Assembly: GCA_944389025.1 (NCBI GenBank)
Contig: CALXKU010000021.1
Coordinates: 1-41,688 of the forward strand
Direction: 5' to 3'
From: an uncultured Spirochaetaceae bacterium
GTDB lineage: Bacteria; Spirochaetota; Spirochaetia; Sphaerochaetales; Sphaerochaetaceae
Length of the DNA: 41,688 nucleotides
Of the stretch, positions 23,737 to 32,614 are shown piece after piece; within the stretch, counting starts at the first letter, position 1; each line of letters starts with the position of its first letter. The notes beneath the pieces are model-generated. The model saw only the letters and a list, made by a program, of their open reading frames with translations, did not search any database and had not been told where the DNA came from. Position numbers and translations under genes: made by a program.

Positions 23737-24397
23737 AGTTCCTCTTGATGTATGAGCATGCAAGGTAGGCAAGAGGTGTGCCAATGCATGCTTCAATGAC
23801 TGCTTTTGCGAAATACTGGACCACGATCATCGATATCAGATCTTTAAGCGTTACAGTACCTGCAAAAGCCAGGATTACGAAAAGAACGGTATCGAAAAGA
23901 TAGCCGACGAGGGATGAGCCGATTGTCCTGATGAATAGCTTTTTCTCGGTTTTCTGCTTTTCTTTAATCTTGACGAGTACCTTGGCATTCACCAGCTCCC
24001 CAGAGAGGAATGCGACTAGGGATGAGAATACTATGCGCGGTACATATGTGAAGACAAGAGAGAACGCTTCCTGCGTCTCTTGCATGTAAGCCGGGTATGG
24101 CAGGAATATGCCGATAGTGGTGAATGCGATGAAGGCGACATTCGTGAGAAATGTGAGATATATGACTTTCTTTGCAGTCTTATACCCCCAGATTTCTGCA
24201 AGAACATCTCCAAGCATGTATGCAAACGGGAATGTGATTGTTCCCGCATCAAAGAGCGAGAGGGATCCGATGCTTATGATCTTTACAGCAAGTACGTTCG
24301 ACGTTATGTAAAGCATCACAAGAAGGGCTGATACAACCAAAAGGGGGGTGAACTCTCCCCTCCGGTTTTTTAAAGGGTTTTCCGGTACCTTGTTCAC
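23729..24397 (-). CDS. yhhQ: Queuosine precursor transporter
   Basis: A 222-residue membrane protein of the YhhQ/VUT (COG1738) family with about six helices: LYITSNVLAVKII, then GTITFPFAYMLGDVLAEIWGYK, the family hallmark, and later SSLVGYLFDTVLFVILAF. YhhQ takes up preQ0, preQ1 or queuine for making the queuosine tRNA base. The start is GTG at 24397, supported by an AAGGAG site seven bases upstream. A small hairpin (TAGCTGC with GCGGCTA, about 24408-24428) lies directly before the ribosome site and could modulate translation; the leader does not match preQ1-I. Confidence 0.88.
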   Translation of the reverse strand: MNKVPENPLKNRRGEFTPLLVVSALLVMLYITSNVLAVKIISIGSLSLFDAGTITFPFAYMLGDVLAEIWGYKTAKKVIYLTFLTNVAFIAFTTIGIFLPYPAYMQETQEAFSLVFTYVPRIVFSSLVAFLSGELVNAKVLVKIKEKQKTEKKLFIRTIGSSLVGYLFDTVLFVILAFAGTVTLKDLISMIVVQYFAKAVIEACIGTPLAYLACSYIKRNYA

Positions 24398-24465
24398 AAT
24401 TTTCTCCTTAGCCGCGATGACGGCAGCTATCTATCTAACATGAAAAAGGGGATTTGTTCCAGAGC

Positions 24466-25599
24466 TTACGTGTTTTTCTTATATTCCTCGATGTCTTTGA
24501 CGAGCTGTTTTGCAAATAAGCCGGCATCATATGTTATTGGAATCTTTCCAAAGTTGTCATCCATTTTTGCAAGCTTCTCTGCATCTTTTGCGTAAGTGTC
24601 TATTACCTTTACCTGGGATGGAACATCCTGGTTGCAGTTCCAGCCGACACCGTACTTCTCTATATACTGCGCTGCCGGCTTTACCGAGTATACGAGCTCT
24701 GTTACGAGGAATGGCCGCTTGAGATAGAAAGCCTCGAGAATCGTATTTATTCCAAGTCTGCCTGCAACTATATCGGAGGCGAAGAGGTACTCGTTCACAT
24801 TCTTCACAAAGCCTGTCGGTATGATTCTGACATTCTTTCCTGCCGTTCTCTTTATGCTTTCAACCTTCTTTTGCATCTTCTTGTCGATGCTGCCGATTAC
24901 GAGAATCTGTATCTCGTAATCCTTCTTTGCAAGCGCATCCAGGAGTGCAAGGGATCCAAGCCCCTCTCCACCCATGTTGAGCTGGACGGTGAACACGTCA
25001 TCAAGCCCTAGCTTCGTCCTTGCCTCATTCTTGCTCATCCTTGGACTGTCCTTGACATTCTGCTGGAGAGGGAAGGGGCATATTTCACTCTTATCCCTAT
25101 CCTGTCCTATTGATATCACCCACTCCTTCCCTTCCTCTGTCGGGATGTAGAGCTTTCTCAGATTATTCGAGATTGCGGATGAGGGGGAGAAGAATACATC
25201 CGTGGCGTAATAGTATACGGGAATGCTAAGCCCCATGACCTTGATCATCTCCGAAAGGATTGTCGATCCGTATGGATGGGTAGCGAATATGGCATCACAT
25301 GGGAAATCATCCAGATAAGCCTTCAGCGTCTTCATTCTATGTCTGAGACAGAAATTCGTAAGAAAGGAGATTGCGTTCGAGTGGTCCGCGCCTCCTACGA
25401 TCATCTCCTCCGTTTTCGAGTGGCGAAGCATCTCGCGCCATATTATTCTGTTGAGTTTTCCAATCAACTGCATCTTGAGAACATCGAATACCTGTTCAAG
25501 GCGAACCTCATGTCCGAGTTTCTCGAGCTCTATTTTCATCGTCCTGGCAGGGACCAGATGTCCGTTGCCGCTAAGTACGTACAGGCAAAGTATTTTCAT
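24466..25599 (-). CDS. MGDG-synthase-like glycolipid glycosyltransferase (GT28)
   Basis: A 377-residue GT-B enzyme. The N-terminal half matches the MGDG synthase domain (YVLSGNGHLVPARTM, later FATHPYGSTILSEM and VYYYATDVFF). The C-terminal half matches the GT28 nucleotide-sugar domain (VQLNMGGEGLGSLALLDAL, VRIIPTGFVKNVNEYLFASDIVAGRLGINTILEA). Such enzymes put galactose or glucose on diacylglycerol; spirochaete membranes are known for monogalactosyl-diglyceride. There is no transmembrane helix, so it probably acts at the inner membrane face. The ATG at 25599 has a weak ribosome site, with AAAGG almost touching the start. It is followed by yhhQ after 68 bases. Confidence 0.82.
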   Translation of the reverse strand: MKILCLYVLSGNGHLVPARTMKIELEKLGHEVRLEQVFDVLKMQLIGKLNRIIWREMLRHSKTEEMIVGGADHSNAISFLTNFCLRHRMKTLKAYLDDFPCDAIFATHPYGSTILSEMIKVMGLSIPVYYYATDVFFSPSSAISNNLRKLYIPTEEGKEWVISIGQDRDKSEICPFPLQQNVKDSPRMSKNEARTKLGLDDVFTVQLNMGGEGLGSLALLDALAKKDYEIQILVIGSIDKKMQKKVESIKRTAGKNVRIIPTGFVKNVNEYLFASDIVAGRLGINTILEAFYLKRPFLVTELVYSVKPAAQYIEKYGVGWNCNQDVPSQVKVIDTYAKDAEKLAKMDDNFGKIPITYDAGLFAKQLVKDIEEYKKNT

Positions 25600-25730
25600 G
25601 CCTTTATTGTATTGGGCTCATAAGTTTTCTGTCAAACCGGATTTTGCCGAATTGGAATGATGTTTTTTCCCCATATTGCCAGATTTACGGGCATAGTGAA
25701 TTCTATCTACATGGTGTTTTCATCTGATTC

Positions 25731-25759
25731 TTGCAAGTGCTTTACCCTTTGTATTATAT
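25731..25759 (+). promoter_or_regulatory. Promoter of the class IV aminotransferase
   Basis: -35 TTGCAA (25731-25736), 17-base spacer, -10 TTATAT (25754-25759). The start site would be close to 25765-25766, at an in-frame ATG, so the transcript is leaderless or nearly so. Confidence 0.5.
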
Positions 25760-25776
25760 TTGCCATGGAGACTTTG

Positions 25777-26568
25777 ATGAGACACGCTATACGAAATGGT
25801 TTGATCATAAAAGAGGAGGAGGCATCTCTCCCTGTGACGCTGCGCAGCATGCAGTACGCATACTCTGTTTATGAGGCTTTGAAGCTGAAAAACGGGGAGT
25901 TCGTACATTTGAAGGAACATCTGTTCAGACTCAGGGAATCCGCGAGGGGGATAGGAATCACCCTTAAATACAGCGATGATGAGATTTCCTCCTGGCTTGA
26001 GGCTCTCAGAGGAGAGGATAACCTTTTCAATGAGACATTCCGTATTCTCCTTGTTGGAAAGGAGAACATCCTTTTCATCACACATGACGCAACGAGGAGC
26101 TATCCCGACTCTTATTACATGGAAGGTGTTGACTGTACTCTCTATGAGGGGGAGCGTTTTCTTCCCAATTATAAGACGAGCAATCTTCTTCTCTCCTACC
26201 TAGCTCTGGATGATGCTGAGAGCAAGGGTGCTTTCGAGGCCCTCTTTGTAAACAGGTATGGCTATGTCACAGAAGGGACCAGAAGTAATTTTTATGCCCT
26301 GCGTGGAAACAGGCTCTATACGGCTCCGGATAAGGATGTCCTTTTAGGTGTTACCCGTATAGGGGTTACGGAGGCAGCAAAGGATATGGGGGTCGAAATC
26401 GTATATGAGCCCATCTATGTAAAGGACATATTTGACTATGATTCCCTGTTCATCTCGTCGACGAGCATGAAAGCGATGCCTATCCGGAGCATCAACGGAA
26501 AGAGCGTTAAACGCAGCATGAATACCATGGTTCTCCGCTTCTCAGATTACGTTGGTGCGTGGGAATAG
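25777..26568 (+). CDS. Class IV PLP aminotransferase (BCAT / D-amino-acid aminotransferase / ADC-lyase type)
   Basis: A 263-residue enzyme of the fold type IV family. It has the PLP lysine in NYKTSNLLLSYLAL and the cofactor-binding block YGYVTEGTRSNFYAL, where the Glu contacts the pyridine nitrogen, then LLGVTRIGVTEAAKDMG. The family covers branched-chain and D-amino-acid aminotransferases and aminodeoxychorismate lyase, which cannot be told apart here. ATG at 25777 has GGAG seven bases upstream. ATG at 25765 lies almost exactly at the predicted transcript start and would add METL. It lies 64 bases before the helicase operon. Confidence 0.8.
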   Translation: MRHAIRNGLIIKEEEASLPVTLRSMQYAYSVYEALKLKNGEFVHLKEHLFRLRESARGIGITLKYSDDEISSWLEALRGEDNLFNETFRILLVGKENILFITHDATRSYPDSYYMEGVDCTLYEGERFLPNYKTSNLLLSYLALDDAESKGAFEALFVNRYGYVTEGTRSNFYALRGNRLYTAPDKDVLLGVTRIGVTEAAKDMGVEIVYEPIYVKDIFDYDSLFISSTSMKAMPIRSINGKSVKRSMNTMVLRFSDYVGAWE

Positions 26569-26632
26569 ACAAAACGCTGGTAAATCTATTACCTTAAATT
26601 GGCAATTTTGAATTTTGTTTTGAGGGAAATAT

Positions 26633-28090
26633 ATGGATTTTAAAGAATTGAATCTTTCCAGTGAGACAATGGCCGGCATTGAGAAGCACGGTTTTGCATC
26701 TGCCACCGAAGTGCAGGAGAAGGTGCTTCCAATCTCTCTGGGGGGAAAGGACGTCATGGTCCAGTCTAAGACGGGAAGCGGAAAGACTCTCGTATTCCTG
26801 CTTACAATATTCGAGCGCTATCTGAAAGATAAGAACAGCAAGGCGCTTGTGGTTGCTCCGACGAGGGAGCTTGCAGTTCAGATAGAGGAGGATGCGATCT
26901 CTTTCTCATCGGCGATCGAAGGTTACCAGATCGGATGCTTTTACGGTGGTGTGGGATATTCGAAACAGCTGGAAGAGATGAGGGAAGGGATAAACCTTGC
27001 AGTCGGAACCCCTGGAAGACTTCTTGATTTCCTTAAGAGCGGAAAGATGGATTTCAAATCTTTCGATATCGTGGTTCTGGATGAGGCTGACAGGATGTTC
27101 GATATGGGATTCTATCCGGATATCGAGAAGATGTTCTCAAGAATGAGGAGGAGGGAGGAGAGGCAGACCATGCTTTTCTCCGCAACACTCTCCATGAAGG
27201 TGAGAAATCTTGCGTGGGCTTTCATGAATGAGCCTGAGGAGATTGAGGTGCGTCCGGAGGAGGTCACTGTCAAAGAGATAACCCAGGAGCTCTTCCATGT
27301 TACCAGGGAGGAGAAATTTCCACTTCTTCTTTCACTTCTCAAGAAGATAAACCCTCAGAGTGCGATCATCTTCACCAACACGAAGGATGCGGCCGTGCAG
27401 GTTGCGATGCGTCTCAAGGTCAATGGATACAGGGCAGCGTACCTTATGGGCGACATGGTCCAGAGCAAGAGACTTAAGACCCTTGATGATTTCAAGGAAG
27501 GTAAGCTTACGATTCTCGTTGCCACGGATGTCGCGGCAAGGGGGCTTCAGATAGATGATCTTGAACTCGTCGTCAACTATGACATCCCTGAGGATTATGA
27601 GAACTATGTTCATCGTATCGGACGTACCGCGAGGGCTGGAAAAAGCGGTAAGGCCGTAACTCTGGCGGATGAGATGTACATCTATGGTCTTGAGCCGATA
27701 GAGGAATTCATTCATATGAAGATACCTGTACTCTGGCCTGATGAATGCGGACTTGAGGAGGTCGAGGACCTTAGCAAGGGTATGAAGATCAGAAAGGATC
27801 AGAGGATCAGGAAGCCGGGCGAGAGAAAGGACAGAAAGGGCCCATCCCAGAGAAGCGAGCGCAGAAAGAGCGATACTGGTAAGGCTGTTCAAAGCCGTAA
27901 GAGCGAGAAAAGGAAGATTCAGAGAAGCGAGAGCAAGGCTGAGAAGAAAGAGGTCAGGAAGATCGATGCTGAGCAGATTCTCAAAAAGGAAGTTGAGGGA
28001 AAGAACGTTCGCAGAATCAATCTCTCCGAGGTCAAGACTGAGGAGAAGAAAGGTTTCTTCTCGTTCATCAGGAGGATATTCGGAAAGTGA
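26633..28090 (+). CDS. DEAD-box RNA helicase with basic C-terminal tail
   Basis: A 485-residue ATP-dependent RNA helicase with a full motif set: Q motif near residue 7, SKTGSGKT (45-52), PTREL (76-80), TPGR (126-129), DEAD (150-153), SAT (183-185), VATDVAARGLQ and HRIGRTAR near 330. Residues 375-470 are a disordered Lys/Arg/Ser/Glu tail that probably binds RNA. Such helicases aid ribosome assembly and RNA decay, often in the cold. A GAGGG site precedes the ATG. The stop overlaps the GTG of the ABC exporter (GTGA), and it heads a run of coupled genes. Confidence 0.93.
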   Translation: MDFKELNLSSETMAGIEKHGFASATEVQEKVLPISLGGKDVMVQSKTGSGKTLVFLLTIFERYLKDKNSKALVVAPTRELAVQIEEDAISFSSAIEGYQIGCFYGGVGYSKQLEEMREGINLAVGTPGRLLDFLKSGKMDFKSFDIVVLDEADRMFDMGFYPDIEKMFSRMRRREERQTMLFSATLSMKVRNLAWAFMNEPEEIEVRPEEVTVKEITQELFHVTREEKFPLLLSLLKKINPQSAIIFTNTKDAAVQVAMRLKVNGYRAAYLMGDMVQSKRLKTLDDFKEGKLTILVATDVAARGLQIDDLELVVNYDIPEDYENYVHRIGRTARAGKSGKAVTLADEMYIYGLEPIEEFIHMKIPVLWPDECGLEEVEDLSKGMKIRKDQRIRKPGERKDRKGPSQRSERRKSDTGKAVQSRKSEKRKIQRSESKAEKKEVRKIDAEQILKKEVEGKNVRRINLSEVKTEEKKGFFSFIRRIFGK

Positions 28091-29814
28091 AACTTCTGAG
28101 GCTTTTCGCATCATATTACAAGCCCTATAAGAGGCTTTTCGCACTCGATATGTCAGCAGCGGCCATTGCGTCGCTGCTTTCTGTCGTCTTTCCCTCCCTC
28201 ACCCGATACCTTCTTAACAGTGTCATCCCATCATCGGATTACAGGATGATGCTTATAATTTTCCTCGTAATGTTGCTTGTCTATCTTGTGCAGATGGCAT
28301 GCACTTGGATAAGGATAAAGTGGGGGCATATCCTTGGCGTCTGGATAGAGAATGACATGAGAAGGGACATCTTCTCCCATCTCCAGATCCTCTCTTTCTC
28401 ATACTATGACAGGACGAAGACAGGAAGTCTTATGAGCCGCATAACGAACGACCTCTTCAATATCGCGGAGGTCGCACATCATTGTCCTGAGGACTTTCTA
28501 ATCTCGGTTCTTACAATCGTGGCGGCATATGTCGCGATGTTCTCTTTCTCCGTTCCTCTTGCCCTGGTTACTTTGATACCTCTTCCTGTGATGCTCCTTT
28601 ATGGAATTGTTTATAATGGCAGGCTCAAGAAAAAGAACAGGGATGTGAGGAAGACCGTTGCAGATATCGCGGTCGATGTCGAGAATTCAATACAGGGTAT
28701 AAGGGAAGTAAAGGGGTATAGCCAAGAGAAGTTCCAGGAGAAGAAATTCGACAAGTCCAACAGCAGACTAAAGCATACCAGGGAAAAATATTACGCGGTG
28801 ATGGCCGCATACCAGAGCGGAATCAGTTTCATGCGCGAGATGTATTATTTCATCACCGTTGTCGGCGGTGTCGTCCTAATAAGCCTCGGCACAGTTTCCG
28901 TCTCCGATCTCGTCTCGTTCATCCTTTTCGTCTCTGTCGTTCTCCCTCCGATTGACCGCCTCATAAATTTCACGGAGCAGTTTTCACAAGGTGTTGCCTC
29001 TTTTGAGCGTTTTGTAGAGGTGATGGAGACCGAACCTGAGATAAAGGATTCCAAGGATGCAGGGACGCTTCATGTAAAAGATGGAGCAATCAGCTTTAAG
29101 GATGTGACATTCTCCTATACGAAGGATGGTCAGCAGAAGACAATAAAGGATCTCTCTCTTGAAATTCCAGGTGGAAAGCATGTCGCGTTCGTCGGAGAAT
29201 CAGGGGCTGGAAAGAGCACTATCGTGAATCTTCTTGCACGCTTTTATGAGCTTGATGGTGGAAAGATCACAATAGATGGTACGGACATAACAGAGGTCAG
29301 CCAGAAGAGCTTGCATGACGCCATTGGTTTCGTGCGCCAGGATGTCTTTCTTTTTGATGCTTCCATAAGGGAGAATCTGAGATACGGCAAAAGCGATGCG
29401 AGTGATGAGGAGCTTTACATGGCTCTGGAGAAGGCCAATCTTCTCGATTTCGTAAAGAGCCTTCCCCAGGGACTCGACACTGAGGTAGGTGAACGGGGTA
29501 CGAGGCTCTCCGGGGGACAGAAGCAGAGGCTTTCAATCGCAAGGTGTTTCCTTAAGAATCCTCCGATTATCGTTTTTGATGAGGCTACAAGCAGCCTCGA
29601 TACCGAGAGCGAGGCTCTCATCGAGGAGTCATTCCTCAAGCTCAGGGATGGCAGGACCAGCATAGTGATTGCTCATCGCTTATCAACCGTGATAGATAGT
29701 GATATAATATTCGTCATCGATGATGGAAAACTCAGTGAGGTGGGAGATCACAGGAGCCTGATGGAAAAAGGCGGCATATACTCCCGTCTCTACAGTAAGG
29801 GAGGCATGGCGTGA
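28087..29814 (+). CDS. ABC exporter, fused permease and ATPase (MsbA/LmrA-like)
   Basis: A 575-residue half-transporter with six membrane helices in residues 1-310 and an ATPase after 330: Walker A GESGAGKST near 370, signature LSGGQKQR near 473, Walker B IIVFDEAT near 493, switch His in AHRLSTV. It works as a homodimer and exports lipids, drugs or peptides. GTG at 28087 overlaps the helicase stop; AGGAGG lies 11 bases upstream. It is followed by an overlapping PlsC gene, which favours a lipid cargo, though this is only context. Confidence 0.9.
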   Translation: MKLLRLFASYYKPYKRLFALDMSAAAIASLLSVVFPSLTRYLLNSVIPSSDYRMMLIIFLVMLLVYLVQMACTWIRIKWGHILGVWIENDMRRDIFSHLQILSFSYYDRTKTGSLMSRITNDLFNIAEVAHHCPEDFLISVLTIVAAYVAMFSFSVPLALVTLIPLPVMLLYGIVYNGRLKKKNRDVRKTVADIAVDVENSIQGIREVKGYSQEKFQEKKFDKSNSRLKHTREKYYAVMAAYQSGISFMREMYYFITVVGGVVLISLGTVSVSDLVSFILFVSVVLPPIDRLINFTEQFSQGVASFERFVEVMETEPEIKDSKDAGTLHVKDGAISFKDVTFSYTKDGQQKTIKDLSLEIPGGKHVAFVGESGAGKSTIVNLLARFYELDGGKITIDGTDITEVSQKSLHDAIGFVRQDVFLFDASIRENLRYGKSDASDEELYMALEKANLLDFVKSLPQGLDTEVGERGTRLSGGQKQRLSIARCFLKNPPIIVFDEATSSLDTESEALIEESFLKLRDGRTSIVIAHRLSTVIDSDIIFVIDDGKLSEVGDHRSLMEKGGIYSRLYSKGGMA

Positions 29815-30554
29815 AGAAGTTGAAAATCATTGTTTCTCTGGTAATCTGTATTCCCATTTTCGTTCCGACTGTCCTGCTGGCGATGCTTTCGGAAGTATTC
29901 TTCCTCCTGCACCTCAAGAAGGCGGGAAGAGCCTGGCTTTATTTCTGGCTTTCAATCACCATATGGTGGATCTGGATTTCCTTCAATGCGAAGTTCATCG
30001 TCAAGGGAAGGGAGAAGCTTCCTCCTCGATCGGCGAAGATATGCTATGTGGCCAACCATCAGTCGATGATGGATATTCCGGCTCTCTTCGGTGCCGGGCT
30101 ATGGGGTGGAATAATAGCGAAGATAGAGCTTAAGAAGGTAATCGGACTCAATGTCATAATGAAGGAACTGGGATGCGTATACATCGATAGAAAGGACATG
30201 AGACAGTCCCTCAAGGCCATTTTAAAGGGTGTAGAGAACCTCAATGCAGGACTTTCGATGGCAATATACCCGGAAGGAACGAGGAGCAAGAGTGGTGAGA
30301 TAGCCCCCTTCAAAGCTGGAGCTCTCAAGATGGCTACGAAGGCAAAGGCGGTCATTGTCCCGGTTGCGATACAGAACACGCGCTCATTGTTTGAGAATGC
30401 ATACACGTTTAGAAGAATTCCGGTCTATGTGAGCATACTCGATCCGATAGATACCTCTCGCTTGAGCGAGGAGGAGCTAAAAGAACTTCCAGAGCGTGTT
30501 GAAGCGCTCATAAGGGATGAATATTCCAAGCTTCCTGCCATCGGGAAGAAGTGA
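29811..30554 (+). CDS. plsC: 1-acyl-sn-glycerol-3-phosphate acyltransferase
   Basis: A 247-residue membrane-bound acyltransferase. It has the N-terminal hydrophobic segments, the catalytic His-x4-Asp (NHQSMMD, His83 and Asp88) and the substrate motif YPEGTRSKSG near residue 153. It makes phosphatidic acid from lysophosphatidic acid in glycerolipid synthesis. GTG at 29811 overlaps the exporter stop (GTGA) and has a GGGAGG site. The stop overlaps the next gene in turn. A long-chain acyl-CoA synthetase three genes downstream would supply activated acyl groups. Confidence 0.9.
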   Translation: MKKLKIIVSLVICIPIFVPTVLLAMLSEVFFLLHLKKAGRAWLYFWLSITIWWIWISFNAKFIVKGREKLPPRSAKICYVANHQSMMDIPALFGAGLWGGIIAKIELKKVIGLNVIMKELGCVYIDRKDMRQSLKAILKGVENLNAGLSMAIYPEGTRSKSGEIAPFKAGALKMATKAKAVIVPVAIQNTRSLFENAYTFRRIPVYVSILDPIDTSRLSEEELKELPERVEALIRDEYSKLPAIGKK

Positions 30555-31879
30555 TGATTGAGATTTGTAATCTGGAATTGTCATATGAAGGGGAGGAAAA
30601 GATATTTTCTTCCCTTTCTCTCAAAATTGAGAAAAATAAACCGGTTCTGATCATTTCCGAACCAGGATGTGGAAAGACAAGCCTTGCAAAAGCCCTTACT
30701 GGAACGGCCAGCAAATTCCACTCTGCAAAGGTCTCCGGTTCTTTTTTCTTGGATTCGCTGGATCTTTTCTCTCTCGATGTTCCAGAGCGCAAAAACTATG
30801 TCGCACGCAGCATACAGAACCCTGATGAGGCGATTCTTTTCCCAACCGTTGAGAATGAGATTGCTTTTCCTCTTGAGCAGCGGTGCCTTAAGCGTGAGGA
30901 GATGAGAAAAGAGATTTCTCTTCTTCTTGACCGCTATGATCTCTTAAAGTACAGGGATGCCGACACGGCTGAGCTTTCAGGAGGGGAGAAAAGGAGGCTG
31001 AATCTTGCAACCCTTGATGCGATCTCTCCAAAACTATTCATCTATGATGAGGCCTTCGATGAGCTCTCTGCCTCTTGGAGAAAGCGTCTTCTTGAACTGA
31101 TGAGGGAAAAGGAGTATGTCCTTGTTCTCGGCTCCCATTATCTTTTTGAATATGAGAATTTCTTCGAGAGTACATATGAGCTTTGCGATGGGAGTCTTTT
31201 CCCATATGAGAAGAAGAGCGTTCCTTTTGTCTTTCCCGAGTCCAAGGTGGGATTATGTGAGCACACTCTTGAAATCAGCAATCTGACATTTTCTCAGAGC
31301 CACAGGGCAATGAGGGAGAAGAAGACTTTTGACCTCACTGTTCCTACGATGAGGATTGAGTCGGGTAGGGCATATCTGCTCGAAGGAGAGAACGGGGCAG
31401 GAAAGAGCACACTGGCTAGGCTGATTACTGGAATTTTGGAAAAACGAGGTGGAAGCATAACATATGATGGCAAAGCAGTTGATGAAAAGAGGAGGAAGAC
31501 TCTCGTGTCCTACCTTTTCCAGAACCCTTTCAATCAGCTTTACCTTCCGAGAGTGCAGGATGAGCTTATGAGTGTCTCATCATCGCCAGAGGAGGCGGAG
31601 AGGGTTGCGGATCTTTTCTCCCTTTCTCTAACCGATTATACGGAGGAGCTCTCTTACGGGAAAGCAAAAATGCTCCAGGCCGCCATATATTACATTCTCA
31701 ACCGGCCGTTCGCAATCTTTGATGAGGTCGATAGTGCGATAAGCTACCGCGATACGATGTCCCTCCTTACTCTTTATCTTGAGAGAGGCTCCGGTGTTCT
31801 GATGATAAGCCATGACGAGAGGATAATATCGTCATTTGGAGGCAGGATTTACCATATGAGGGAAGGAAGGCTCGAATGA
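30554..31879 (+). CDS. ECF transporter ATPase, two ATPase domains fused (EcfA-EcfA')
   Basis: A 441-residue protein with two ABC domains. The first has Walker A EPGCGKTS near residue 35, LSGGEKRRLNLAT near 142 and LFIYDEAFDELS. The second has Walker A GENGAGKST near 277, a degenerate signature LSYGKAKML, and FAIFDEVDSAI. EcfA and EcfA' are normally separate genes; here they are one chain. The second signature lacks the first Gly of LSGG, so the two ATP sites are unlikely to be equal. ATG at 30554 overlaps the plsC stop; GTG at 30551 is an alternative. It drives the EcfT and S-component genes that follow. Confidence 0.88.
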   Translation: MIEICNLELSYEGEEKIFSSLSLKIEKNKPVLIISEPGCGKTSLAKALTGTASKFHSAKVSGSFFLDSLDLFSLDVPERKNYVARSIQNPDEAILFPTVENEIAFPLEQRCLKREEMRKEISLLLDRYDLLKYRDADTAELSGGEKRRLNLATLDAISPKLFIYDEAFDELSASWRKRLLELMREKEYVLVLGSHYLFEYENFFESTYELCDGSLFPYEKKSVPFVFPESKVGLCEHTLEISNLTFSQSHRAMREKKTFDLTVPTMRIESGRAYLLEGENGAGKSTLARLITGILEKRGGSITYDGKAVDEKRRKTLVSYLFQNPFNQLYLPRVQDELMSVSSSPEEAERVADLFSLSLTDYTEELSYGKAKMLQAAIYYILNRPFAIFDEVDSAISYRDTMSLLTLYLERGSGVLMISHDERIISSFGGRIYHMREGRLE

Positions 31880-32610
31880 GGAGTGGAACCTACATTTATA
31901 AGGACAGTTTCTATCATAGATTTGATGACAGGGCTAAGCTCATATTCACCCTTCTATTCTCAATTGCCCTGATAGCATCCCCATCATTTTACCCTGCTCT
32001 TTCTATGATGCTTCTATCCATTCTGCTCTCACTCTTTTCCGTAGGATTCAAGGAGAGTCTTCTCAATTTCAAAAGGATTCTGCTCCTTGTGATATTCATA
32101 ATAATATTCTCCCCGTTTCAGAAGAGGGACGCTGAGAGCATTATCAGCATCGGCTCTTTCATGCTCATCAGTCGCGATTCCCTCTTCTCCTCGGTCATGA
32201 TCCTCTTCAAGTTCGTAGGAATCTCTTTCATATTCTCCCTTCTGCTTGAGACGGAAAGGATAGAGGATATTGTACGAGCTCTGCGCTATTTCCACATATC
32301 ATATTCTGCAAGCCTGACAATTTCGATGACTCTATCCCTCATTCCCGCTCTCTCTTACAGGTATTCAGAGATAAGGGAGGCAATAGAACTGAGAAAAGGA
32401 AAGACGGAACTCAGTACTCTTTTCCCGTCCCTCGTATCTCTCATAGTGTCAGCTGTAAAGCTGATTCCCGAGAACGCCTCACTTCTCGAGGAGAGGGGGT
32501 TTACGGGAGAGGAGAGACCTTCGTACAGGAGTTACGGTATGAATGGTTTTATATTTACACAAATGCTCTTAAGTGTCATAATCCCGTTAGCTTTCTTTTT
32601 GTGGAGATGA
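31876..32610 (+). CDS. ecfT: ECF transporter transmembrane component
   Basis: A 244-residue membrane protein of the EcfT/CbiQ family with the opening HRFDDRAKLIFTLLFSIALI typical of the family. The cytoplasmic coupling helices end in REAIELRKG and LEERGF, which stand for the paired Ala/Glu-Arg-Gly motifs that dock on the ATPases. The ATG at 31876 overlaps the ATPase stop (ATGA). Together with the fused ATPase and the S component after it, it makes a complete, self-contained importer. Confidence 0.88.
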   Translation: MRSGTYIYKDSFYHRFDDRAKLIFTLLFSIALIASPSFYPALSMMLLSILLSLFSVGFKESLLNFKRILLLVIFIIIFSPFQKRDAESIISIGSFMLISRDSLFSSVMILFKFVGISFIFSLLLETERIEDIVRALRYFHISYSASLTISMTLSLIPALSYRYSEIREAIELRKGKTELSTLFPSLVSLIVSAVKLIPENASLLEERGFTGEERPSYRSYGMNGFIFTQMLLSVIIPLAFFLWR

Positions 32611-32614
32611 GAAA

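Noticed and set aside
24398-24465. preQ1 riboswitch before yhhQ
   Set aside because: The leader has a CTAAGGAG-like stretch, but it lacks the GGTTC stem, C-rich loop and A-rich tail order of preQ1-I, and it is too short for preQ1-II. Only a generic hairpin is supported.
27332-28144. Long minus-strand open frame opposite the helicase tail
   Set aside because: It mirrors the low-complexity Lys/Arg/Glu/Ser coding sequence of the helicase, is Leu/Ser-rich as expected for an antisense shadow, has no ribosome site and matches no family.
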